64,000 bases of DNA from Lachnoclostridium phytofermentans ISDg (GCF_000018685.1 NC_010001.1:822001-886000); one strand, 5' to 3'; positions 16,382 through 26,122 are shown, numbered from the stretch's first letter. Notes: generated by a model not told the origin, from the letters alone. Numbers and translations are program-made.

Positions 16382-19360
16382 ATGTCAAGATGCGTTAAAC
16401 AAAGCAAAGAACTCCTTCATATGCCGGCGTATCAAATAGAATACGAAGAGGAGTTAAATGATAGCAAGAGTTTAGGACTTGTATTTCGTCATAAAAAATC
16501 GGGTGCTAGAATCTGTGTGGTGTCGAATGAAGATGAGAATAAAGTATTTACAATTGGTTTTCGAACTCCACCAAAAAACAGTACGGGTGTAGCTCATATT
16601 ATTGAGCATACAGTATTATGCGGATCGAAAGAGTTTCCAGCAAAAGACCCATTTATTGAACTTGCGAAAGGTTCTTTAAATACCTTTTTAAATGCAATGA
16701 CTTACTCGGATAAAACAATGTATCCTGTAGCAAGTTGCAATGAGAAAGATTTTCAGAATCTGATCCATGTCTATATGGATGCGGTATTCCATCCTAACAT
16801 TTATTATCGTAGAGAAATTTTTGAACAAGAGGGATGGCATTACGAACTAGAGGATGTGAATTCGGAATTAAAATATAATGGAGTTGTTTATAATGAGATG
16901 AAGGGAGCGTTCTCTTCACCAGAACAGCAATTATTCCGTGCAATTCAGGCTAGCTTGTTTCCTGATACTCCATATGGAGTAGAGTCAGGTGGTGACCCTG
17001 ATTATATACCAGATTTAAGTTACGAGGAATTTTTAGAGTTTCATAAAAAGTTTTATCATCCTTCGAACAGCTATATTTACCTGTATGGAGATATGGATGT
17101 AGAAGAAAAGCTAAACTGGCTTGATGAAGCATATTTAAGCACATTTGACACTCTTAAAGTCGATTCTGAAATCCCAATGCAAAAAGCCTTTGATGGTCCA
17201 AAGAAGATTATATCATTATATCCACTAAGCGATAGCGAAAACGAAGTAGATAATACCTACTTAAGCTATAATGCAGTAATTGGAACATCCATTGATACTA
17301 CACAGTGCATGGCATTTCAGATACTAGAGGCAGCACTACTATCTGCCCCTGGAGCACCACTGAAGCAAGCCTTAATTGATGCTGGTATTGGAAAAGACAT
17401 CTTAAGTAGCTATGAAAATGAAATCCTACAACCAACCTTTACGATCATTGCAAAAAATGCGAATGAGGAGCAGTTAGAGAAGTTTCTTTCTGTTATTACC
17501 TCAACCCTTGAAAAAATAGTAAAGGATGGATTAAATGAAAAATCACTATTAGCTGCAATCAATAACTTAGAATTCCGTTATCGTGAAGCTGACTTTGGAC
17601 AATTTCCAAAGGGACTACTTTTTGGTATCCAGATGTTTGGAAGTTGGCTTTATGATGATACGAAAGCATTTGATTATATGCATGGTAACCGTGTCTTTCA
17701 GTTTTTAAAGAGCAAAATTAATACAGGATATTATGAAGATTTGATTAAAAACTATTTATTAAATAATACACATGCAACCTACTTGGTATTAAAACCGAAA
17801 AAGGGATTGACTGGGGAAAAAGAAGCAAAATTAAAAGAAAAGCTTGAGCAGTATAAAAATTCTTTATCCCTGGAAGAGAAAGAAGCAATAGTAGCTTCAA
17901 CAAATCACTTAAAAGAGTATCAAGAAGCACCATCAACAAAAGAGGAGCTTGAAAAAATTCCACTTCTTACGATTGATGATATTAAAAAGGATGCACAGCC
18001 GCTTCATAATAAGGAATGCTCTCTTGAAAACTTACCAGTTCTTCACCATGAAGTTTTTACTAACGGAATTGCATATATCAAATGTATGTTTGACTTGAGT
18101 AAGGTACCAGAAGAACTTGTTCCTTATCTAAATTTATTGGCAACTGTTCTTGGTTATATCGATACAGAAAACTATAGCTTTTTAGAGCTGTCGAATGAGA
18201 TTAATATCCATACAGGTGGTATAAGTGCGGAACTGATTACTTTCAATAAGAAGATGGATCCAGATACGTATACTCCAGTATTTTCGATGAGTGGAAAGGT
18301 GTTATATTCAAAAATCGATAAGTTATTTGAGTTAATTAGGGAAATCCTTCATCACTCTAACTTAGGAGATACCAAGCGCCTTTTTGAAATTATTCGTGAG
18401 GTTAAGTCAAGAATTCAAATGAGAATGAATTCTGCAGGTCATTCTGTTGCGGTTGATCGTGCATTTTCTTATATTACACAGAGTGGATATTATACAGAGG
18501 AAACGAAAGGTATTCGTTATTTTAGATTCCTTGCAACATTGGAAAAAGAATTTGAATCTAGAAAAGAGGAAATTGTATCTTCCTTAAGAAAGTTAAGTGA
18601 AATCATTTTTACAAAGGATGGTATGGTGATCAGTATAACAGCTGAGCAAGATGGTTTTGAACAGTTAACAAAGACATTACCTGGATTTACCAACTCCTTA
18701 TCTGGTACTCTAGATACTAGTAATGGTAAAACTATCAAGGAAACTCTAAAAGCTGCAAACTTTAATTTCCCAGTAGAGAAATTAAATGAAGGTTTTATGT
18801 ATTCTGGTCAGGTACAATATGTTGCTCGTTGTGCGAATTTTGTAAATGCAGGGTTTAAAACGAATGGAGCACTAAAAGTACTAAGAACAATTATGTCATA
18901 TGACTATTTATGGAATAATGTTCGTGTAAAGGGTGGGGCCTATGGTTGTATGTGTCAGTTTGCTGGACTGGATGGTTCTGCTTATATGGTATCTTACCGC
19001 GATCCAAACCTTACTGAGACGGACGAAACTTATCGTAAAGCTTATGAGTATACTGAAAATTTCACCTCAGATGAGAGAGATATGACGAAGTATATCATAG
19101 GAACGATGAGTACTGTAGATACACCGCTTACCCCATTGATGAGAGGAAGCCGTTCTTTAAATGCCTATATGAGCGGTACTACAATGGATGATATCAATCG
19201 CGATCGTAGTGAAATCTTAAGTACAACACAAAATGAAATTCGTATGATGGCACCGATTGTAAAAGAAGTATACAACGCAGATAACCTCTGTGTAATCGGT
19301 AATGAAGAAAAAATTAAGAAGAATGAACAGATGTTTCAGGAAATTAAAGCATTATTTTAA
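16382..19360 (+). CDS. M16C-family zinc metallopeptidase (presequence protease-like)
   Basis: Large inverted-zincin peptidase of the PreP/Cym1 group with two M16 halves in one chain. The zinc site HxxEH is HIIEH (H72, E75, H76) with the distal Glu in NEMKGA (E172). The C-terminal half carries the conserved substrate-cleft RVKGGAYG-type sequence (VRVKGGAYGC) and ends near residue 992, normal for M16C (about 970-1000). No signal peptide, so cytoplasmic degradation of short peptides is likely. The start is uncertain: ATG 16331 lacks a ribosome site, while ATG 16382 follows TAGGGAAAAG. Promoter and lack of near neighbours suggest a single-gene unit. Confidence 0.92.
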   Translation: MSRCVKQSKELLHMPAYQIEYEEELNDSKSLGLVFRHKKSGARICVVSNEDENKVFTIGFRTPPKNSTGVAHIIEHTVLCGSKEFPAKDPFIELAKGSLNTFLNAMTYSDKTMYPVASCNEKDFQNLIHVYMDAVFHPNIYYRREIFEQEGWHYELEDVNSELKYNGVVYNEMKGAFSSPEQQLFRAIQASLFPDTPYGVESGGDPDYIPDLSYEEFLEFHKKFYHPSNSYIYLYGDMDVEEKLNWLDEAYLSTFDTLKVDSEIPMQKAFDGPKKIISLYPLSDSENEVDNTYLSYNAVIGTSIDTTQCMAFQILEAALLSAPGAPLKQALIDAGIGKDILSSYENEILQPTFTIIAKNANEEQLEKFLSVITSTLEKIVKDGLNEKSLLAAINNLEFRYREADFGQFPKGLLFGIQMFGSWLYDDTKAFDYMHGNRVFQFLKSKINTGYYEDLIKNYLLNNTHATYLVLKPKKGLTGEKEAKLKEKLEQYKNSLSLEEKEAIVASTNHLKEYQEAPSTKEELEKIPLLTIDDIKKDAQPLHNKECSLENLPVLHHEVFTNGIAYIKCMFDLSKVPEELVPYLNLLATVLGYIDTENYSFLELSNEINIHTGGISAELITFNKKMDPDTYTPVFSMSGKVLYSKIDKLFELIREILHHSNLGDTKRLFEIIREVKSRIQMRMNSAGHSVAVDRAFSYITQSGYYTEETKGIRYFRFLATLEKEFESRKEEIVSSLRKLSEIIFTKDGMVISITAEQDGFEQLTKTLPGFTNSLSGTLDTSNGKTIKETLKAANFNFPVEKLNEGFMYSGQVQYVARCANFVNAGFKTNGALKVLRTIMSYDYLWNNVRVKGGAYGCMCQFAGLDGSAYMVSYRDPNLTETDETYRKAYEYTENFTSDERDMTKYIIGTMSTVDTPLTPLMRGSRSLNAYMSGTTMDDINRDRSEILSTTQNEIRMMAPIVKEVYNADNLCVIGNEEKIKKNEQMFQEIKALF

Positions 19361-19367
19361 CCTCATC

Positions 19368-19522
19368 AGGCAAGGAACTTGCCTACTTCAGCAGGAGTAG
19401 GCTCCTGCTGAAGTGCCACGTAGTGGCAATGATGTTAATGAGCAAGTAGCGTAAGCGGATTGCGAATATCCACTTTAACGTAAATCAATAATGAGATATA
19501 GTGGCAGTATTTTGCCACTATA
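19368..19522 (+). repeat. Chain of perfect hairpins between M16C peptidase and era
   Basis: Consecutive stem-loops: AGGCAAG/CTTGCCT (19368-19384), a 13-bp stem ACTTCAGCAGGAG/CTCCTGCTGAAGT with loop TAGG (19385-19414), TGCCAC/GTGGCA (19414-19428) and TATAGTGGCA/TGCCACTATA (19497-19522). Stems are perfect and tightly packed, but no T tract follows, so simple termination is unlikely. The layout resembles the gatA-gatB spacer. Confidence 0.75.
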
Positions 19523-19550
19523 CTCTCTAAAATAGGAACAGGAGCGAAAG

Positions 19551-20468
19551 ATGAATTACCAAGAAAAGAAATACAAATCAGGATTTGCCACCTTAATAGG
19601 AAGACCAAACGTAGGGAAATCAACATTAATGAATCAACTCATCGGTCAGAAAATTGCGATAACCTCAGATAAGCCACAAACAACAAGAAATAGAATACAG
19701 ACGGTATATACAGAGGAACAGGGGCAGATTATCTTCTTAGATACTCCGGGAATTCATCAGGCAAAGAATAAGCTCGGTCAATTCATGGTTAACATTGCCG
19801 AACGTACAATCAATGAAGTTGATGTGATTCTATGGCTAGTAGAACCATCTACTTTCATTGGAGCAGGCGAACAGCATATTATTGAGAAGTTAAATAAAAG
19901 CAAGACTCCAGTTATCTTGGTTATCAACAAGATAGATACTGTCAAGAAACAGGAGATTCTTACCTTTATTGATGCATATAGGGATAAGTGTAATTTTGCT
20001 GAAATCGTACCAGTATCCGCACTAAAGGGAGAAAATAAACAACAATTAATTGATGTAATTTTTAAGTATCTTCCTAATGGACCAATGTATTTTGATGAAG
20101 ATACGGTAACAGATCAACCAGAACGTCAGATTGTTGCTGAATTAATTCGTGAGAAGGCATTACGTTTGTTAAGTGATGAGATTCCACATGGAATTGCTGT
20201 GACGATTGAACGTATGAAGGAACGTCCTGATGGTAAAGTTATAGACATAGACGCTACGATTATCTGTGAGCGTGATTCTCATAAGGGAATTATCATTGGA
20301 AAACAAGGTGCTATGTTAAAAAATATCGGTATGAAAGCAAGAGTAGAAATTGAAAATTTGTTAGATACCAAGGTATTTCTTCAATTGTGGGTGAAAGTTA
20401 AGAAGGAATGGAGAGACAGTGACTTCTTGATTAAAAATTACGGATACCGAGAGGATTCTGAATATTAG
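19551..20468 (+). CDS. era: GTPase Era
   Basis: Ras-like GTPase that binds 16S rRNA and helps 30S maturation. G1 is GRPNVGKS (17-24), G2 lies in PQTTRNRI, G3 is DTPG (64-67), G4 is NKID (126-129). The C-terminal KH domain is marked by KGIIIGKQGAMLKNIG. At 305 residues it is full length. CAGGAG lies 8 nt before the ATG. It starts the conserved Firmicutes order era-yqzL-recO-glyS, which is complete here. Confidence 0.97.
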   Translation: MNYQEKKYKSGFATLIGRPNVGKSTLMNQLIGQKIAITSDKPQTTRNRIQTVYTEEQGQIIFLDTPGIHQAKNKLGQFMVNIAERTINEVDVILWLVEPSTFIGAGEQHIIEKLNKSKTPVILVINKIDTVKKQEILTFIDAYRDKCNFAEIVPVSALKGENKQQLIDVIFKYLPNGPMYFDEDTVTDQPERQIVAELIREKALRLLSDEIPHGIAVTIERMKERPDGKVIDIDATIICERDSHKGIIIGKQGAMLKNIGMKARVEIENLLDTKVFLQLWVKVKKEWRDSDFLIKNYGYREDSEY

Positions 20469-20696
20469 TATTTTTTACGCCGCAATACGGTATGCTAAAA
20501 ACAAGTATGACTACTTTTTATCTTGTCAAGGGGAAATTTTATAAGATGACCTAGTCTATTTTTATCAGTTTAGAATCGGTTGCTTCGGAGATGATATAAG
20601 TGTAAGCTACAAAAGAAATCGCAAGGAAATGTTACTTAACATGGAGGATTCTCCATGGATCTTTTGAGCTCATAAAAAATCATTTAGGGGGCATGA

Positions 20697-20870
20697 ATGG
20701 TGAAAGACGAAGAGTTTTGGAAGGTATTTGAACAGACAGGTGAAATCAAAGATTATCTAAATTACACAGCTTGTACGAGAGAAAGAGAACCTGAAACTAA
20801 GAAGGAGACTAGGGATGACCGGTACGGTTACAGTTACAGGGATTGTGTTAGCAACAATACCCATCGGTGA
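20697..20870 (+). CDS. yqzL: YqzL-like short protein
   Basis: A 57-codon gene starting MVKDEEFWKVFEQTGEIKDYL, with the W/F..TG..YL pattern of the YqzL family. In B. subtilis and many clostridia that family sits precisely between era and recO, as here. AGGGGG lies 5 nt before ATG 20697; GTG 20700 is the alternative. Its 3' end overlaps the recO start (20815) by 56 bp in another frame, so its last residues are probably not conserved. Function unknown. Confidence 0.8.
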   Translation: MVKDEEFWKVFEQTGEIKDYLNYTACTREREPETKKETRDDRYGYSYRDCVSNNTHR

Positions 20871-21555
20871 TTATGATAAAAGACTCACGATACTGACAAA
20901 AGAACGTGGAAAAATAGGAGCATTTGCCAAAGGCGCTAGAAGACCAAACAGCGCCTTATTGGCATGCTCACAGCCATTTACGTATGGAGAGTTTCAACTG
21001 TATGCAGGTCGTAATTCTTATAATATTCAATCTGTTAACATCAAGAATTATTTTGGTGAGCTAAGAGAAGATATTAGTTACGTTTACTATGGTCTTTATT
21101 TCTGTGAGTTTACGGATTATATGACGCGTGAAGGCAATGACGAAACTGAGATGCTAAAACTACTGTATCAGTCCCTCAGAGCTTTATTAAATCCACACAT
21201 TGGGACAAAACTTGTTCGGTACATTTTTGAATTAAAGATAATTAGCCTAGGTGGAGAGGCACCGCAAGTATTTGAATGCCTTAATTGTGGCACAAAGGAG
21301 AATTTAAGTAGATTTAGTGCGAGCGCTGGTGGTTGTTTTTGTGAGAGTTGTAAACAAAAGGCGACGGATGGTAAAAGGATTTTAACGTCAACGTTATATA
21401 CTTTACAATACATAATATCAGCAGATGTAGAGAAGCTATATAACTTCACAGTTACAGAGGAAGTCTTTCGTGAGTTAAAACAGATTGTAGACTGTTATCG
21501 GGAAGATCGAATTGAGCATCGAATGAAGTCGTTAGAATTACTTTCTATCTTATAA
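20815..21555 (+). CDS. recO: DNA repair protein RecO
   Basis: RecF-pathway mediator that loads RecA with RecR and anneals ssDNA. It has an N-terminal OB fold (VTGIVLATIPIGDYDKRLTILT), a helical middle part and the C-terminal zinc motif with C155, C158, C176 and C179. 246 residues is typical. AAGGAG lies 6-7 nt upstream. It overlaps yqzL and follows era, so the three form an operon. Confidence 0.95.
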   Translation: MTGTVTVTGIVLATIPIGDYDKRLTILTKERGKIGAFAKGARRPNSALLACSQPFTYGEFQLYAGRNSYNIQSVNIKNYFGELREDISYVYYGLYFCEFTDYMTREGNDETEMLKLLYQSLRALLNPHIGTKLVRYIFELKIISLGGEAPQVFECLNCGTKENLSRFSASAGGCFCESCKQKATDGKRILTSTLYTLQYIISADVEKLYNFTVTEEVFRELKQIVDCYREDRIEHRMKSLELLSIL

Positions 21556-21573
21556 TTATTTAAATTACGTCTT

Positions 21574-21630
21574 ATTTTAAACTTACGTTTTTTTAAAGCT
21601 TACGTTTTATTTTAAAGCTTATGTTTTATG
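21574..21630 (+). repeat. Short A+T-rich tandem repeat behind recO
   Basis: About three copies of a unit close to TTTTAAAGCTTACG (period about 18-20 bp). No function is evident. Confidence 0.5.
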
Positions 21631-21717
21631 TTTGAAATAATGCGACTTAGAAACAAGTATTAAGCTCCTTTGTATGCAGTATAAGAGTTTTTACGGGGAT
21701 AATCACCAAAGTTATGC

Positions 21718-21746
21718 TTGAAAATATATAAAATTAAGGTTACAAT
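21718..21746 (+). promoter_or_regulatory. Promoter of glyQS
   Basis: TTGAAA (21718-21723), 17-bp spacer, TACAAT (21741-21746), about 100 nt before the gene. No T-box sequence (TGGNACC) is present in the 21556-21850 gap, so this synthetase gene is not under T-box control here. Confidence 0.6.
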
Positions 21747-21850
21747 ATTAAAATTAGTAGAAACTTCATGAATAAGCAGATACGATTTATGTTTTGATAG
21801 CTTAGTAAGTTTCAGAAATGATAGAATGATGAAATGTGAGGATGATTGTT

Positions 21851-23239
21851 ATGGAAAAGACAATGGAGAAAATTGTTGCTTTAGCTAAGGCAAGAGGTTT
21901 TGTATATCCGGGGTCTGAAATATATGGTGGACTTGCGAACACTTGGGATTACGGTAATCTTGGTGTTGAGCTTAAAAACAATGTAAAGAAAGCTTGGTGG
22001 ACTAAATTTATTCAGCAGAATCCATATAATGTTGGTGTAGATTGTGCCATCTTAATGAATCCACAGACTTGGGTAGCAAGCGGTCACCTTGGCAGTTTCT
22101 CTGATCCATTAATGGATTGTAAGGAATGTCGTGAGAGATTCCGTGCAGATAAAATAATTGAAGATTATGCTACAGAGAAAAACCTTACTCTTGAAGGCTC
22201 TGTTGATGCTTGGTCTCATGAAGAAATGTCTGCATACATTGAGAAAAACAATATTCCATGTCCAACCTGTGGAAAGCATAACTTTACGGATATCCGTCAG
22301 TTTAACTTAATGTTTAAAACATTCCAGGGCGTTACTGAGGATGCAAAAAATACAGTATATTTAAGACCAGAAACAGCACAAGGTATTTTCGTAAACTTTA
22401 AAAATGTTCAGAGAACATCCAGAAAGAAGATTCCATTTGGTATCGGTCAAGTTGGTAAGTCCTTCCGTAATGAGATTACTCCAGGTAATTTTACATTCCG
22501 TACCAGAGAGTTTGAGCAGATGGAATTAGAATTCTTCTGTGAACCAGATACAGACCTTGAGTGGTTTGCTTATTGGAAACAGTTCTGTATCGACTGGTTA
22601 CAGACACTTGGTATCAAAGAAGATGAGATGCGTGTTCGTGATCATGAAAAAGAAGAATTATCCTTCTATTCCAAAGCAACATCAGATATTGAATTCTTAT
22701 TCCCATTTGGTTGGGGTGAGCTTTGGGGTATTGCAGATAGAACAGATTACGATTTAACACAGCATCAGAATGTATCCAAAGAAGATTTGAGCTACTTCGA
22801 TGATGAAAAGGGTCAGAGATATATCCCTTACGTAATCGAGCCATCTCTTGGTGCTGACCGTGTAACTTTAGCTTTTCTTTGCGCAGCTTATGATGAAGAA
22901 GAAATTGCAGAGGGAGATGTTCGTACTGTACTTCATTTCCATCCAGCAATTGCACCAGTTAAAATTGGTGTGCTTCCATTATCAAAGAAATTAAGCGAGA
23001 ATGCAGAAAAGATTTACACAGATCTTAGTAAGTATTATAACTGTGAATTTGATGATAGAGGAAATATTGGTAAACGTTACAGAAGACAGGATGAGATTGG
23101 TACACCTTTCTGTATTACTTACGATTTTGACTCCGAAACAGATGGTGCAGTTACTGTTCGTGATCGTGATACAATGGAACAGGAAAGAATCAAGATTGAA
23201 GACTTAAAGGCTTATTTTGAGAAGAAATTTGAGTTTTAA
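21851..23239 (+). CDS. glyQS: Glycyl-tRNA synthetase, alpha2 (single-chain) type
   Basis: Class IIa synthetase that charges tRNA-Gly. It begins with KARGFVYPGSEIYGGLANTWDYG and has the Zn-like Cys pair CPTCGKHNF, motif 2 around FRNEITP, and motif 3 in EPSLGADR. It ends with an anticodon-binding domain containing RYRRQDEIGTPFC and TVRDRDTMEQ. 462 residues fits this type, which differs from the alpha2beta2 GlyQ/GlyS enzyme. The start at 21851 has GTGAGGA 8 nt upstream. Its own promoter lies near 21718. The terminator directly downstream has been entered by an IS element. Confidence 0.96.
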   Translation: MEKTMEKIVALAKARGFVYPGSEIYGGLANTWDYGNLGVELKNNVKKAWWTKFIQQNPYNVGVDCAILMNPQTWVASGHLGSFSDPLMDCKECRERFRADKIIEDYATEKNLTLEGSVDAWSHEEMSAYIEKNNIPCPTCGKHNFTDIRQFNLMFKTFQGVTEDAKNTVYLRPETAQGIFVNFKNVQRTSRKKIPFGIGQVGKSFRNEITPGNFTFRTREFEQMELEFFCEPDTDLEWFAYWKQFCIDWLQTLGIKEDEMRVRDHEKEELSFYSKATSDIEFLFPFGWGELWGIADRTDYDLTQHQNVSKEDLSYFDDEKGQRYIPYVIEPSLGADRVTLAFLCAAYDEEEIAEGDVRTVLHFHPAIAPVKIGVLPLSKKLSENAEKIYTDLSKYYNCEFDDRGNIGKRYRRQDEIGTPFCITYDFDSETDGAVTVRDRDTMEQERIKIEDLKAYFEKKFEF

Positions 23240-23252
23240 TATATAAGAAAAA

Positions 23253-23311
23253 GGGCAAATGAAAAACCATTCGAAATTATTCTAAATGGTATTTCATTTG
23301 CCCTTATTTTA
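23253..23311 (+). terminator. glyQS terminator, interrupted at its T tract by an IS
   Basis: Arms AAGGGCAAATGAAA (23253-23266) and TTTCATTTGCCCTT (23292-23305) with an inner ACCATT/AATGGT stem. The T-rich tail is the IS target site. Confidence 0.85.
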
Positions 23312-24753
23312 TTGGCTCTATGTCAAGTCTTGGGGTATAATTGTTATCAATCATGCTCCATTACTGGATGTAGAGCTATTTTTATATTTGGGGCCTATAA
23401 CATATATTTTTGGGCATACGAAATAAACCTCGTGCCAGTCTATTGTTATTTAGTTACAAGAGTGTAAAATACGAGTACGGAAACGTTCAAAGTTTCGAAT
23501 ACCATAGGAAATACGTTTAAGAACTTTTATCTTATTATTAAAACCTTCTGTTGGTCCGTTTGTAATTCCATATTTAAAAGAATTTAATATTTCTTTTCCC
23601 CAGTGACGGTATGTGGCAGCACATTTTTCAAACTCTGCTATACCAGAACTTTCTGCATTGCGAATCCATTCGTAAAACTGTGTTCTCTGAAAGGAGTACT
23701 TAGTACTTTGACAAATATCATAAAACCATTCTTTCAACATATGCGCTTTTCGTAAGTCATCATTGTAATAAAGCATCAAGTCACATGCTTTTTTGTATTC
23801 GTCTTCTAGTTTATGATAGCGTGTTAAAATCAGTTTATGGCTTCGTTTATAGTATTTTCTTAAAGAAGTAGGCATTGTTTTTTGAAGTCGCTTTCTTACA
23901 TTTTCAATTGCCCAGGTGACTTGACGAATAAAATGATATTTATCAATAATTACTTGTGCATTGGGGAAATAGCTATGGGCTAAATCCACATATGGCTGCC
24001 ACATATCACACACAAAATATTTTACACGATATCGCTCGCTACGGTTTATATTCCGAAAATAGGCAGATAAGTGAGGTTGTGTGCGGTCAGGAAGGATATC
24101 CATAATGGAGCGCTGCTTTGGATTAACGATGATACATTGATACTTTCCAGTCTCAGCATTGCCTTTATATTCATCAATGGATATCGCGTCTTTTAAAGAA
24201 GGGCAAGTATAATGGATTGTGTCTAGAATCCTTACAATAGTAGCGGATGAAACATTGGCTTTATTAGCAACAGATTTTAGTGAAGTAGTATCTCTTAATT
24301 CATTTACTATGTATTGAGTTAAGCGAGTAGATCTTTGCTGATAACGAGCAAGGAAAGAATACTTTTCACTAAATCTTTTTCCACAAGAACATCGATAACG
24401 TCGCTTTTTTAAAACTAGGTAACAATGCTTTAGTTGAAAGGGCAAGTCCTTGATGGATTGCCAACGGTAATCATGAATTTGCTTGGTATGGCGACCACAG
24501 CAAGGACAAGTTTGTACGCTAGCCTTTGTTTCAATAAAGATTTTTACATAGGAATCCCCATGAATTATATTTTTTACTTTTACCTCTTTTAAATTTAGTA
24601 GTTTATTGATACAATAATTATGCATTTATGCAACCTCCTGGTGATTTGTTTCGAGACTGGCACTGGGAGGTTTTTTATTATTATAAAATAAAAAACGTTG
24701 GAGTAGCGAATTAATTTCACATACCCCAACATTTATTATAGAGCCATTTTATT
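23306..24753. mobile_element. Complete ISL3-family insertion sequence with 8-bp target duplication
   Basis: The IS proper is 23314-24745 (1432 bp), with the direct repeat ATTTTATT on each side (23306-23313 and 24746-24753). The ends are imperfect inverted repeats: left GGCTCTATGTCAAGTCTTGG, right (complement) GGCTCTATAATAAATGTTGG, both continuing GGTAT. It holds one intact transposase gene. An 8-bp duplication and 5'-GGCTCT ends are typical of ISL3. The identical target copies and the intact gene imply a fairly recent insertion. It landed in the terminator tail of glyQS at the stop codon of the SGNH hydrolase gene without breaking either frame. Confidence 0.95.
23450..24625 (-). CDS. ISL3-family transposase
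   Basis: 391-residue DDE transposase. An N-terminal zinc ribbon (CPCCGRHTK, then CSCGKRF) and a helix-turn-helix precede the catalytic domain. The acidic residues lie in SIDEYKG, CDMWQPY and GPTEGFNNKIK, the usual ISL3 pattern. The frame is intact from ATG to stop, so it may be active. The start is supported by AGGAGGTTGC on the minus strand. Confidence 0.95.
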   Translation of the reverse strand: MHNYCINKLLNLKEVKVKNIIHGDSYVKIFIETKASVQTCPCCGRHTKQIHDYRWQSIKDLPFQLKHCYLVLKKRRYRCSCGKRFSEKYSFLARYQQRSTRLTQYIVNELRDTTSLKSVANKANVSSATIVRILDTIHYTCPSLKDAISIDEYKGNAETGKYQCIIVNPKQRSIMDILPDRTQPHLSAYFRNINRSERYRVKYFVCDMWQPYVDLAHSYFPNAQVIIDKYHFIRQVTWAIENVRKRLQKTMPTSLRKYYKRSHKLILTRYHKLEDEYKKACDLMLYYNDDLRKAHMLKEWFYDICQSTKYSFQRTQFYEWIRNAESSGIAEFEKCAATYRHWGKEILNSFKYGITNGPTEGFNNKIKVLKRISYGIRNFERFRTRILHSCN

Positions 24754-25411
24754 ATTCGATTGGCCAACACTCCACTGATTTTAGGAAGGATTTTGCTAAT
24801 ATAAAGTGTCCAGGAGAATTCCCTCCATTTGGATGAACGCGGTCTACGGAAATGCCCATATGATGTAGGTTCTTTTGTGCTTCATCAAATTCCTTTTGAA
24901 CATCACAGAAGATAACCTGATACTCCTTAGCTAGTTCTTTTACAACAGATGCAAAATCGCGAACCATAGCGGTCATAGGATCTGTTTCATTCTTATCAAT
25001 ATAGTAAGGGGCGATAAGGACCATTCCCTTTACCTTATCTTTCGTCATTTCAATTAGCTCGCGATATGTTTTTATGTACTCTTCTTTGCTAACCCAAATA
25101 TTTGGTTCAAAAGGACGATCGAAATGTCTCCAAACATCATTTACTCCAATCATCATGGATACCCAATCAGGGTTTTGATCTAATACGTCTGTTTGCCAGC
25201 GTGCCCGTAAATCACGTATGGTATTACCACTGATTCCTGTATTCAACACATGGATTTTTAATTCTGGCAAAAATGCAGTTAACATACCGGATACTAACTT
25301 TGGATACCCCTCGCCAAGACCATAGGGAGCTTCACCAATAGGGCGAACTCTACCTACATCTGTAATGGAGTCTCCGGTAAAAAGTAATCTGCTACCTGTT
25401 TTAATCTTCAT
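24752..25411 (-). CDS. SGNH/GDSL-type hydrolase (probable carbohydrate esterase)
   Basis: Serine esterase of the SGNH superfamily with all four blocks. Block I is GDSIT (S15), block II the Gly in TGISGNTIRDL, block III GVND and block V DRVHPNGG (Asp/His of the triad). 219 residues with no signal peptide point to an intracellular enzyme, such as an acetyl esterase acting on sugar esters or a lysophospholipase-like enzyme. The start at 25411 has AAAGGAAAG upstream. The TAA stop overlaps the IS target duplication by two bases, so the IS sits right behind the gene. Confidence 0.85.
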   Translation of the reverse strand: MKIKTGSRLLFTGDSITDVGRVRPIGEAPYGLGEGYPKLVSGMLTAFLPELKIHVLNTGISGNTIRDLRARWQTDVLDQNPDWVSMMIGVNDVWRHFDRPFEPNIWVSKEEYIKTYRELIEMTKDKVKGMVLIAPYYIDKNETDPMTAMVRDFASVVKELAKEYQVIFCDVQKEFDEAQKNLHHMGISVDRVHPNGGNSPGHFILAKSFLKSVECWPIE

Positions 25412-25474
25412 TTCTTCTACTTTCCTTTCTTTGATGTCTATTTGTTTACTTGTTCCCAATGGAATATCAAGCAA

Positions 25475-26122
25475 ATTTCTAACTGAACTTCATCTATTTC
25501 AAATTTAACTACAAAATAGTTAGTAAATTTGGAATACCATAAGTTAAAAAGAGGAATTTAACCTCAGACTTGGAGTATACGATCTCCATAATTCAATACT
25601 TCATATAAAAAAATGTAGGTTGCTGAATGAAAATAAGTAGTCCGTAATCATTATATCATAATCTAGAAAAGGAAACTATTACGGAATTTTCTTTTATATG
25701 GAGGCATGAATTTTCTTGTACATTGATGAAAATAAAAGTGTAATATGGTTGCTAAATAAGTTCATTTGTAAGATTTTTGTAAGTTCTTACTTTTTTTATA
25801 AAATCAAAAATAAATACCATAATATAGTAAAAATTAAAAATATTGTATATAAAAGGAAGTAAAATACAGTATATGAAACTTTGTACAAATGGTATAACAA
25901 AAACATTTTAGCAGAAGATTACTTGTTAATAATGACTTCATAATTAGAATTTAATAACAAATGCACCCAAATATATGAAAGCACTTCCAATTATATCTAG
26001 GATTTTTTGTACATATTGTGCTATGTAAGCATTTACAAAAATCCAGTTTTAAGCATTTGTGCACAATACACAAAAATATAGGTGATAATGTCGTATAAAA
26101 TATCGAATTATTCAAAAAAGTA
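25475..26122. other. Long A+T-rich gap with overlapping inverted repeats upstream of ppdK
   Basis: No gene was found between the SGNH hydrolase and the ppdK promoter. The notable part is 26000-26068: two interleaved inverted pairs, GGATTTTTTGTA (26000-26011) with TACAAAAATCC (26034-26044), and TATTGTGC (26014-26021) with GCACAATA (26061-26068). They lie about 55-125 bp upstream of the -35 box and may be regulator sites. Confidence 0.5.

Noticed and set aside
21556..21850. T-box leader before glyQS
   Set aside because: No TGGNACC sequence or terminator is present; only a promoter and short A+T repeats were found.
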